NCBI RefSeq assembly: GCF_003815975.1
Contig: NZ_CP033932.1
Span: forward strand, 1,302,001-1,366,000
Reading direction: 5' to 3'
Origin: Chryseobacterium bernardetii
Lineage (GTDB): Bacteria > Bacteroidota > Bacteroidia > Flavobacteriales > Weeksellaceae
Length of the DNA: 64,000 nucleotides
Positions 54,118-61,021 of the stretch are shown here, one piece after another. Position numbers and translations under genes: made by a program. Positions within the stretch are counted from its first letter, which is position 1; each line of letters begins with the position of its first letter. The notes beneath the pieces are model-generated. The model was not told where the DNA came from. It searched no databases and was given only the letters and a program-made list of their open reading frames with translations.

Positions 54118-54699
54118 ATGAAAGACGCTTTTATTTTGGATCAAAATTTTGAAAATACAGATTTTACCCGGTTTCCATTGGAAAAAGGTGAATATGAGAA
54201 CTGTACCTTTAAGAATTGTAGTTTTGAATATGGAAATCTATCCGGTTTCAGTTTTACAGACTGTGAGTTTACAGGTTGTAACCTCAGCATGACAAAACTT
54301 GCTTCTAAAGCATTCAGAGATGTATTTTTCATGGGATGTAAAATGCTTGGGCTGCAGTTTAATGACTGTAATGCTTTTGGCCTGTCTTTTAAGTTTGATG
54401 GCTGTATTCTGCATAATTCAGTTTTCTACCAGACTTCCATAAAGAAAACTGTTTTCAAAAATTCTAAGCTTGTTGAAGTGGATTTTACAGAATGTGATTT
54501 ATCAAATGCAGTCTTCGGCAACTGTGATCTGTCCGGAGCTGTTTTCGATAACACTAATCTCGAAAAGGCAGATTTAAGAACTTCTGTTAACTATTCTATA
54601 GATCCAGCTTTAAATAGGCTTAAAAAGGCCAAATTCTCGCTCTCAGAAGTCTATGGTCTGTTATATAAGCTGGACATTGAAATAGACAGGAGTAACTAG
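54118..54699 (+). CDS. Pentapeptide repeat protein
   Basis: This 193-residue protein consists of tandem A(D/N)Lxx-type pentapeptides, for example NCTFKNCSFEYGNLSGF, TDCEFTGCNLS and CDLSNAVFGNCDLSGAVF. These fold into a right-handed four-sided beta-helix. The length and the break around residues 45-65 resemble Qnr/McbG-type proteins that mimic DNA and protect gyrase, but the same architecture occurs in proteins of unknown role, so resistance cannot be claimed. No signal peptide is present. It lies 82 bp after rodA. Confidence 0.88.
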   Translation: MKDAFILDQNFENTDFTRFPLEKGEYENCTFKNCSFEYGNLSGFSFTDCEFTGCNLSMTKLASKAFRDVFFMGCKMLGLQFNDCNAFGLSFKFDGCILHNSVFYQTSIKKTVFKNSKLVEVDFTECDLSNAVFGNCDLSGAVFDNTNLEKADLRTSVNYSIDPALNRLKKAKFSLSEVYGLLYKLDIEIDRSN

Positions 54700-54770
54700 G
54701 TTTTAAAAGCTAAGGTTAATGGCCCGAAATATTGGGTCACAACAAATATCAAAATTTATTATAAATAAAA

Positions 54771-54795
54771 AAGCCATCAGGAATTCTGATGGCTT
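54771..54795 (-). terminator. Terminator of the C40 lipoprotein gene
   Basis: AAGCCATCAG (54771-54780) and CTGATGGCTT (54786-54795) form a perfect 10-bp stem with T6 on the minus strand. It may also end the convergent pentapeptide gene. Confidence 0.85.
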
Positions 54796-54822
54796 CATTA
54801 TTTAAATCAATTATTTATAAAA

Positions 54823-55533
54823 TTAAAAATTTGCTGGTGTAGCCGGAGTAGTAGACGCTAGATTGTTGTAAGCTTCTCCTTCTTCATTAATTATTCTTTT
54901 TGCGAATCTGAATTTAGGCCCCCAGTAAGAATCATTCAGTGAAGAAACCATTACTCCTTTAGATGTTGCTGCGTGGATGAATTTGATCTCACCCTCTTCA
55001 GTAACACTTTCTACAATACCTACGTGAGAGATTCTTCTTCCATGAGAAAAGAAGATTAAGTCTCCTTTCTGTAATTCTCCTTTTTCTACTCTTTCCCCTT
55101 CCTGAGCCTGAGAAGCCGCTACTCTTGGTAGAGTAAGCCCTGCTGCAGCCCCGAAAACAGAAAGAACAAAAGCTGAACAATCAATACCTTTTCTTGTAGT
55201 TCCTCCATATCTGTAAGGAGTTCCAAGGTATGTTTCAGCTTCTTCAAGGATACCGTCGATGGTTTTATTATGTTTGATTGCTTTTGCAATCTCAGAATTC
55301 TTAACAGCTTTTTTAGCATTTGCTATAGATGCCGCTTTTTCAGCAAGGAAAGAGTCAATTAATTTCTGCTTATCCAGCTCCATTTTTTTGTTGTCAATAG
55401 AAGCTAGTTTGGCATCTGTTTTGTATTCTTTACTGTAAGTTGCTGGTTTTGACACTACATAATTGGTAGCACACGATTGCAATGATACTGTAGTAACTAA
55501 AGCGACTAAATAAAACAAAACTCTTTTCTTCAT
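54823..55533 (-). CDS. C40 family (NlpC/P60) peptidase lipoprotein
   Basis: This 236-residue lipoprotein (VSLQSC, C21) has a coiled-coil-like middle (residues 40-95) and a C-terminal NlpC/P60 domain. Catalytic residues are visible: C119 in GIDCSAFVLSVF, H170 in RISHVGIV and H187 in FIHAATSKG. Such enzymes cut D-Glu-mDAP links in peptidoglycan stem peptides. It is probably an outer-membrane-anchored cell wall hydrolase. A TACTTTTG box at 55585-55592 is its likely promoter. Confidence 0.92.
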   Translation of the reverse strand: MKKRVLFYLVALVTTVSLQSCATNYVVSKPATYSKEYKTDAKLASIDNKKMELDKQKLIDSFLAEKAASIANAKKAVKNSEIAKAIKHNKTIDGILEEAETYLGTPYRYGGTTRKGIDCSAFVLSVFGAAAGLTLPRVAASQAQEGERVEKGELQKGDLIFFSHGRRISHVGIVESVTEEGEIKFIHAATSKGVMVSSLNDSYWGPKFRFAKRIINEEGEAYNNLASTTPATPANF

Positions 55534-55534
55534 A

Positions 55535-55542
55535 TATATTTG
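55535..55542 (+). promoter_or_regulatory. Plus-strand -7 box in front of the RNA candidate
   Basis: TATATTTG matches TAnnTTTG. It faces away from the C40 gene, and an initiation site about 7-8 bp downstream coincides with the first base of the outer stem at 55550. No -33 TTG at 17-23 bp is visible. Confidence 0.4.
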
Positions 55543-55549
55543 ATTAACC

Positions 55550-55727
55550 GTGTTAAAATGGAATATTTATTTTCAAAAGCATTACAAAAGTAGAGATTCC
55601 GAGCAAAAGACCCCTGATATGATAATTGTCAGGATCTTATTTTAACACTATTTAACATATTATTTACATATGTTAAAGAAAAATAAACCGCAACTGCCTA
55701 TTTTTGGTAAGCCTGCGGTTTTTTTTA
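55550..55727 (+). ncRNA. Candidate structured small RNA, about 180 nt
   Basis: No ORF is present, but the plus strand contains the following: a 10-bp closing helix GTGTTAAAAT (55550-55559) with ATTTTAACAC (55639-55648); inside it GGAAT/ATTCC (55560-55564 with 55596-55600) and CCTGA/TCAGG (55613-55617 with 55629-55633); a separate 10-bp hairpin TTTAACATAT/ATATGTTAAA (55651-55660 with 55668-55677); and a terminator AAACCGCA/TGCGGTTT followed by further T residues (55685-55726). A -7 box lies 8 bp upstream of the 5' stem. Class is unknown; a 6S-like RNA is one possibility. The opposite reading is that the repeats are protein-binding sites in the C40 leader. Confidence 0.4.
55585..55592 (-). promoter_or_regulatory. 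-7 box of the C40 lipoprotein gene
   Basis: The minus strand reads TACTTTTG 52 bp upstream of the start codon. The -33 element is not clear. Confidence 0.45.
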
Positions 55728-55978
55728 TTAAGATTCTTTAACAAAATATGTCGATTTTCTTCTATAAATCATGTTTTGTAATTTAAAACTCTAATTTTCG
55801 ATGCTGTTAAAAAAACAAAATAAATTTTACGGAAATTCATTATTAATAAGGGTTTTGGACGTTTTTTACAGACACCTTTAGATCTTATGTCTCTTTTTCA
55901 TCTTAAATCAGATTTTGAAAAGTATTTCAGATATGAGTTTTCTAAATCTTAACAAAGGGAGGGGTAAATACAATAAAA

Positions 55979-56005
55979 AAATTCCTCAGGAAAACTGAGG
56001 AATTT
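55979..56005 (-). terminator. Terminator of glutamine synthetase
   Basis: AAATTCCTCAG (55979-55989) and CTGAGGAATTT (55995-56005) form an 11-bp stem with a 5-base loop, then T-rich sequence on the minus strand, 26 bp after the stop codon. Confidence 0.9.
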
Positions 56006-56030
56006 AAACTAATATGGAACTTTACAGATG

Positions 56031-58226
56031 TTATTTTGTAAACAACATTTCTCTGTATTTTGTCAACGGCCAAAGTTCGTCGTCTACCATCATTTCAAGG
56101 TTGTCAGAAGCTTCTCTGATTCCTTCAAATAAAGGTTTTACTTTGTTGCAGTATGCTTCTGCCTGCTTTTGGCTGTCTGATATGCTTTTTGCCGCTTCTC
56201 TGGCTTTAATAAGGTCTTCAACACCCAGCTTAATTTTAGAAACATTTTCAGAAATGCTGGTGATTAGGCTCATCTGTTCTTTTGCCAACGGTTTAAATTC
56301 TTTGTCTCCGAAGATATCTTTAAGACCTTTAACGTTCTCAATTAATCTGTTCTGATAATTTAAAGCAGAAGGAATAATGTGGTTTCTTGCGATATCACTT
56401 AATACTCTTGCTTCAATATCAATAACAGTAGAATATTTCTCTAATTTGATTTCGTTTCTTGCTTCAACTTCCCTGTGGTTAAAGATTCCCATTTCTTCAT
56501 AAAGATCAAGGAATTTCTTGTCCATTTCCTGCTTAAGAGCTTCCGGAGTGGTTTTAAGGTTGTTCAATCCTCTTTTCTTAGCTTCTTTAGCCCAGTCGTC
56601 AGAATATCCGTCTCCTTCGAACATAATATTCTTAGACTGCTTGATGTATTCTCTTAACACGTTAAAGATTGCTTCATCCTTCTTCAGGCCTCCTTCAATA
56701 AGTGCGTCTACTTCTTTTTTGAAATCATTAAGCTGTTTAGCAGCAATAGTGTTCATTACTGTCATGGATTCTGCACAGTTTGCAGATGATCCTACCGCTC
56801 TGATCTCAAATTTATTTCCTGTAAATGCAAATGGGGAAGTTCTGTTTCTATCTGTATTGTCTAATAAAATTTCAGGAATCTTTCCTACTACATTTAATTT
56901 TAATTCTGTTTTTTCTTCCGGAGATAATTTTCCGTTGGTTACTTTTTCAAGCTCTTCCAAAACGCTGAACAGCTGGCTTCCGATGAATACGGAGATAATT
57001 GCCGGTGGAGCTTCGTTAGCACCTAATCTGTGGTCGTTGCTTGCAGATGCGATACTTGCTCTTAAAAGATCAGCATACTCGTGAACAGCTTTGATAGTGT
57101 TAACAAAGAAAGTTAAGAACTGTAAGTTTTTCTTAGGGTTTTTTCCCGGGCTTAAAAGGTTTTCACCTGTATCTGTAGCTAAAGACCAGTTATTGTGCTT
57201 TCCGCTTCCGTTTACTCCTGCGAATGGCTTTTCGTGGAATAAAATGTGGAAGTGGTGTTTGTGGGCTACTCTTGCCATGATATCCATCAATAAAGAGTTG
57301 TGGTCTACAGCAACGTTTACTTCTTCAAACATTGGAGCCAGCTCAAATTGGTTTGGAGCTACCTCATTATGTCTTGTGGTTACAGGAATACCCAATTTCA
57401 TACATTCGATCTCCAACTCTTTCATGAAGTTCATTACTCTTGTAGGAATTGAACCGAAATAGTGGTCATCAAGCTGCTGTCCTTTTGCAGGAGAGTGTCC
57501 TAACAATGTCTTACCTGTTAATACAAGGTCCGGACGGGATTGGTATAATGCTGAATCTACCAGGAAATACTCCTGCTCCCAACCTAAAGTAGGAGTTACT
57601 TTTGTTACATTTTTGTCGAAATACTGCATTACGCTGGTTGCAGCTTCGTCTACAGCGTTCAATGCTCTTAAAAGAGGCGCTTTATAATCTAAAGTTTCTC
57701 CTGTATAAGAGATGAAGATAGATGGGATGCATAATGTAGTTCCCATGATGAAAGCCGGAGAAGTGGGGTCCCATGCGGTATAACCTCTGGCCTCGAAAGT
57801 GTTTCTGATTCCTCCGTTCGGGAAAGAAGACGCATCCGGCTCCTGCTGAATCAATAAGTTTCCGCTGAATCTTTCAATAGCTCTTCCTCCTTCGATAGGA
57901 GTGAAGAAAGAATCGTGTTTTTCTGCGGTTGTCCCTGTCAAAGGCTGAAACCAGTGAGTGTAATGAGTTACTCCTTTGCTCATTGCCCAGTCTTTCATTG
58001 CTACAGCTACCTGATCTGCAATGTGTCTCTGGATTTTAGTCCCTTTTTTTACTGCATCCATAATAGACTGGAATGCTTCTTTCGTTAAATATTCTCTCAT
58101 TGTTTCTTCTGAGAAAACATTTTGGCAGAATAATTCTGATAATTTCACAGGAACTTCAACAGAGTTATCTCTTCTGAAATCCTTAAATGGTAGGGTTTCT
58201 AACGCTTTGAATCTTAAGGTTGACAT
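56031..58226 (-). CDS. glnN: Type III glutamine synthetase (GSIII)
   Basis: This enzyme makes glutamine from glutamate, ammonia and ATP. The 731-residue length and blocks TLGWEQEYFLVD, TTRHNEVAPNQFELAPMFEE, GVNGSGKHNNWSL and DNTDRNRTSPFAFTGNKFE identify the GSIII class, a dodecamer common in Bacteroidota and cyanobacteria. It lacks the adenylylation tyrosine region of GSI, so control is by other means. It stands alone, with its own terminator and a likely -7 box at 58249-58256. Assignment is secure. Confidence 0.97.
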   Translation of the reverse strand: MSTLRFKALETLPFKDFRRDNSVEVPVKLSELFCQNVFSEETMREYLTKEAFQSIMDAVKKGTKIQRHIADQVAVAMKDWAMSKGVTHYTHWFQPLTGTTAEKHDSFFTPIEGGRAIERFSGNLLIQQEPDASSFPNGGIRNTFEARGYTAWDPTSPAFIMGTTLCIPSIFISYTGETLDYKAPLLRALNAVDEAATSVMQYFDKNVTKVTPTLGWEQEYFLVDSALYQSRPDLVLTGKTLLGHSPAKGQQLDDHYFGSIPTRVMNFMKELEIECMKLGIPVTTRHNEVAPNQFELAPMFEEVNVAVDHNSLLMDIMARVAHKHHFHILFHEKPFAGVNGSGKHNNWSLATDTGENLLSPGKNPKKNLQFLTFFVNTIKAVHEYADLLRASIASASNDHRLGANEAPPAIISVFIGSQLFSVLEELEKVTNGKLSPEEKTELKLNVVGKIPEILLDNTDRNRTSPFAFTGNKFEIRAVGSSANCAESMTVMNTIAAKQLNDFKKEVDALIEGGLKKDEAIFNVLREYIKQSKNIMFEGDGYSDDWAKEAKKRGLNNLKTTPEALKQEMDKKFLDLYEEMGIFNHREVEARNEIKLEKYSTVIDIEARVLSDIARNHIIPSALNYQNRLIENVKGLKDIFGDKEFKPLAKEQMSLITSISENVSKIKLGVEDLIKAREAAKSISDSQKQAEAYCNKVKPLFEGIREASDNLEMMVDDELWPLTKYREMLFTK

Positions 58227-58248
58227 ATTTGGGTTAATTTTGATAGGG

Positions 58249-58256
58249 CAAATTTA
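58249..58256 (-). promoter_or_regulatory. -7 box of glutamine synthetase
   Basis: The minus strand reads TAAATTTG 22 bp upstream of the start; a TTTG (58271-58274) lies 14 bp away, slightly closer than the usual 17-23 bp. Confidence 0.5.
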
Positions 58257-58509
58257 CGAAAAAAACGAATCAAAAATACTTTGACCCTGAAATTTTAAGG
58301 GGTGTTTTGAAATTTCATATAAATTAAACGGCTGTTTGGTGGTTTTTGGATGGGGGTGTTTGTTGTTTTAAGCGGTAAAATCTAATGTTGAAAGGCTTTT
58401 TGGGAAGGTGGAAGATGGTAAATACATTTTATATGATACATCCTGTAATCCTATGCGAATTTAAGCTACTTATTAAAAGATAGTTAAAATAAAATGGACA
58501 AAGATTTCG

Positions 58510-58517
58510 TATATTTG
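58510..58517 (+). promoter_or_regulatory. -7 box that decides the start of the DUF6909-like gene
   Basis: TATATTTG matches TAnnTTTG but lies inside the longer open frame starting at 58494. Transcription from here would begin near 58524, so the ATG at 58533 is the likely start. Confidence 0.55.
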
Positions 58518-58532
58518 TGTGAAATTTATTTT

Positions 58533-60224
58533 ATGACAAATTCTAGAGCAAGAGAAACAACAGAGGCTATTGAAAGATTATACATCTCTATGAGACACTT
58601 ATTTTATAGAGGATTTTTCAAGCCAGGAGGTGTTTCAGGAGAAAGTATCAGAAGCTTGTTGAAAACCATCAATCCGGAAATTTATGGTACCATGAATATT
58701 CCGAACAAATTGGAACTTGATGGTTTAATGTATGTGTTAGATAGGCTTCCGGAAGGGATTGAGGAATGTGCTTTTATTCATCTTACATCTGATGAAGGGT
58801 TTGATAAAGGAAGTTTCGAACCTATTGTTCCGAAGAAAAGAAGAAGAAACTGTTATAGAATAGACGAACACCAGATGAATATAGAGGTTCTTTTGGGCCG
58901 TTCTGAAATTTATGACATTCTTACCCACCTTACATTTTTATTTATAGAGGCTGATAAAATCCGTAACCTGGCGTTCATTCAGGATGAAAACTGGAAGCCT
59001 ACCCGTGCCTTCAAAATTATTGAAGAAGTAGTGAAAGGGGAAAAGAAATTCAGCAGAAAAGAAAAAGAAGTGGCATTAATCCACCTTTCTTCTTTAATAG
59101 GAAGGACTTTTGATGAAACATTAAGAGCTTACAATACTTTTGGGGATGATAATAACCCGGACCGTTTATTTAAAATCATCTACAATCTAGGGAAAGTAAG
59201 TCTTGAAGATGCAAAAGGAACTACAGAAAGAGAAATTCATTTCAGTGCGATATTAAAGGAAAGGGTAGGACATCACTATTTTGGTGAGAAATGGGCCAAT
59301 AAAGTGAAAGATGTTTTATTTGAAAACAATCTTCATACCCGCCCGCTACATATCATTTCTGCAAACATGCACTCCGTAAAAAATATGCTGTATGCTAATG
59401 ATGCCCTTAAAAAGAAACATCATCATGAGGTAGATTATAAACTGTATGAAGAGATTTCCAACAAAAAGGATCTTCGTGACAAGGTATTAAAATTTGCCAT
59501 GGATGAAGGAATGATCCATATTGCTGATAAAAGCGGAAGTAATATCGATGTACAGATCATTGACCTCAGCAAAACAAACCTGAAGAATACTCCATTTGCC
59601 GATGCTAAGTTTTCAGGAGATGATGTGGTAATGGTATTTGACTATGCTTTCGGAGAGCAGGCTTTTGAAGTAATGGATGAATTGCTGAAGCCTTACGAAC
59701 ATAAAGGAGAAGTGTATATGATGCACGTAAAGTCTGTTTCCATTATGGGTAAAGCTGGTATTCTTACCGGGGAAAAGGGAGATATTATGATTCCGACTTC
59801 TCACATCTTTGAAGGAACCGCAGATAACTATCCATTTGAAAACGCGTTGAAGCTTGAGGATTTTAAAGATGATGAACTGAAAGCTTTTGAGGGACCAATG
59901 ATTACTGTTTTAGGGACTTCTCTTCAGAATAAAGATATTCTTTCTTACTTTATGAACACGTCATGGAGAGCGATTGGTCTTGAAATGGAAGGCGCTCATT
60001 ATCAGAAAGCGATTCAGGTAGCATCCAAGATCAGACATCACATTTCACCGGATCTGTTCGTTTGTTATGCATATTATGCTTCGGATAATCCGTTGGAAAC
60101 GGGAAGTACCTTATCTTCAGGGGGATTAGGTCTTACAGGGGTAAAACCAACCTATCTGATTACTTTAAGAATCCTTGAAAAGATCTTAAAAAGCGGGAAG
60201 AAAGAAGTTTCTGCTAAAAAATAA
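58533..60224 (+). CDS. DUF6909-like protein with nucleoside phosphorylase-like C-terminal segment
   Basis: The start at 58533 gives 563 residues beginning MTNSRARETTEAIERLY; the frame extends to 58494 but the -7 box lies in that extension. The N-terminal half is helical with no motif I recognise. The C-terminal part, from about residue 340, has an alternating alpha/beta pattern with VMVFDYAFGEQAFEVMDEL, a GKAGILTGEKGDIMIPTSH stretch and GLEMEGAHYQKAIQ. The last resembles the EMEG substrate-ribose motif of nucleoside phosphorylases. Proteins of this length in Flavobacteriia are annotated DUF6909. A nucleoside- or nucleotide-related activity is inference. It is monocistronic. Confidence 0.7.
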   Translation: MTNSRARETTEAIERLYISMRHLFYRGFFKPGGVSGESIRSLLKTINPEIYGTMNIPNKLELDGLMYVLDRLPEGIEECAFIHLTSDEGFDKGSFEPIVPKKRRRNCYRIDEHQMNIEVLLGRSEIYDILTHLTFLFIEADKIRNLAFIQDENWKPTRAFKIIEEVVKGEKKFSRKEKEVALIHLSSLIGRTFDETLRAYNTFGDDNNPDRLFKIIYNLGKVSLEDAKGTTEREIHFSAILKERVGHHYFGEKWANKVKDVLFENNLHTRPLHIISANMHSVKNMLYANDALKKKHHHEVDYKLYEEISNKKDLRDKVLKFAMDEGMIHIADKSGSNIDVQIIDLSKTNLKNTPFADAKFSGDDVVMVFDYAFGEQAFEVMDELLKPYEHKGEVYMMHVKSVSIMGKAGILTGEKGDIMIPTSHIFEGTADNYPFENALKLEDFKDDELKAFEGPMITVLGTSLQNKDILSYFMNTSWRAIGLEMEGAHYQKAIQVASKIRHHISPDLFVCYAYYASDNPLETGSTLSSGGLGLTGVKPTYLITLRILEKILKSGKKEVSAKK

Positions 60225-60249
60225 TTTTAATTTCCTACGATAATATAAT

Positions 60250-60280
60250 CCTCAGCTGTTTTTACAGCTGAGGTTTTTTT
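60250..60280 (+). terminator. Terminator of the DUF6909-like gene
   Basis: CCTCAGCTGT (60250-60259) and ACAGCTGAGG (60264-60273) form a perfect 10-bp stem with a T4 loop and T7 tail. Confidence 0.92.
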
Positions 60281-60367
60281 GTTTTAAAGGGATCTTACCA
60301 TCTGCAAAATTAACGATAGCTTAAAATCCGTTCTTTAATTGTTTATCTTTAGAAAAACATATCTATT

Positions 60368-60838
60368 ATGAGTTCAATATCACAATTAGTTAAAAGATTC
60401 AGGGAAGTAATGCTTGATGGTCTTTGGATAGCCAATACGAACTTTAAAGATCAGCTTTCTGACGTCACCTGGGAACAGGCCGTCACAAAGATTGGCTCTT
60501 TAAACACCATTGCTATGCTTACTTTTCATATTGACTATTATATTGCCGGAATTATTCCTGTTTTTAAGGGGGGAAATCTGGAAATAAAAGATCAATACAG
60601 TTTTGACCTGCCACCTATAGAATCTAAGGAGCAATGGAATGCTTTATTGAATAAGCTGTGGTCAGATTCTGAACAGTTTGCAGAATTATTGGAAAAGATA
60701 CCGGATTCAAAGCTCGATGAGGTATTTGTGGATGAAAGGTATGGAACCTATCAAAGAAATATTGATGGGATGATTGAGCATGCCTATTATCATTTAGGGC
60801 AAATCACTTTGATTAAGAAATTATTGAAAGCCCATTAA
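60368..60838 (+). CDS. DinB-like four-helix metal-binding protein (DUF1572 type)
   Basis: This 156-residue all-helical protein has the DinB/YfiT histidine pattern: one histidine in MLTFHIDYYIAG and two in MIEHAYYHLGQITL, which would bind a divalent metal. Family members act as thiol transferases or remain uncharacterised. Its start codon follows a near-consensus TATCTTTA box at 60344-60351. It appears monocistronic. Confidence 0.85.
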   Translation: MSSISQLVKRFREVMLDGLWIANTNFKDQLSDVTWEQAVTKIGSLNTIAMLTFHIDYYIAGIIPVFKGGNLEIKDQYSFDLPPIESKEQWNALLNKLWSDSEQFAELLEKIPDSKLDEVFVDERYGTYQRNIDGMIEHAYYHLGQITLIKKLLKAH

Positions 60839-60841
60839 GAT

Positions 60842-60860
60842 TAATGGATACTATCCATTA
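60842..60860. repeat. 9-1-9 inverted repeat just after the DinB-like gene
   Basis: TAATGGATA and TATCCATTA flank a single base, four bases after the stop codon. It can fold as a 7-bp hairpin but has no T-run, so it is a poor terminator. Confidence 0.5.
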
Positions 60861-60971
60861 TCATCTGTGAAAATCAGTGGGTAAAAAAAATTTACAACTC
60901 CTTTAACAATTTAGAATAAGATTCATCTAAAACCAGATAAAAACAGGACAAAACCTTGTTATAACTCCACA

Positions 60972-61003
60972 TTTGAGGGTTTTGTTTAAATTACCTACCT
61001 TTA
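60972..61003 (+). promoter_or_regulatory. Promoter of the M1 peptidase gene
   Basis: TTTG (60972-60975) and TACCTTTA (60996-61003) are 20 bp apart; the last base of the -7 box departs from consensus. It lies 18 bp before the start. Confidence 0.55.
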
Positions 61004-61021
61004 GAAAAAATAAAATTTTAA

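Larger units (their letters stand above)
55534..56030. other. Structured intergenic region between C40 gene and glutamine synthetase
   Basis: This 497-bp region has no ORF. Its left part (55535-55727) contains a plus-strand -7 box, nested perfect inverted repeats and a plus-strand terminator. The heptamer TGTTAAA/TTTAACA occurs at 55551, 55641, 55651, 55671, 55737 and 55805. The right end carries the glutamine synthetase terminator. See the separate RNA candidate. Confidence 0.6.
58227..58532. other. Divergent intergenic region GSIII / DUF6909-like gene
   Basis: About 300 bp containing a -7 box for each flanking gene and otherwise low-complexity AT-rich or G-rich sequence. No ORF, hairpin or repeat of note is seen. 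Confidence 0.5.

Noticed and set aside
56518..57084. A 188-codon plus-strand open frame inside the glutamine synthetase gene
   Set aside because: It is fully antisense to a well-supported GSIII gene and its translation looks like the low-complexity complement of helix-rich sequence.
58494..58532. N-terminal 13-residue extension of the DUF6909-like protein
   Set aside because: It contains the -7 promoter box TATATTTG, so it is probably not transcribed.
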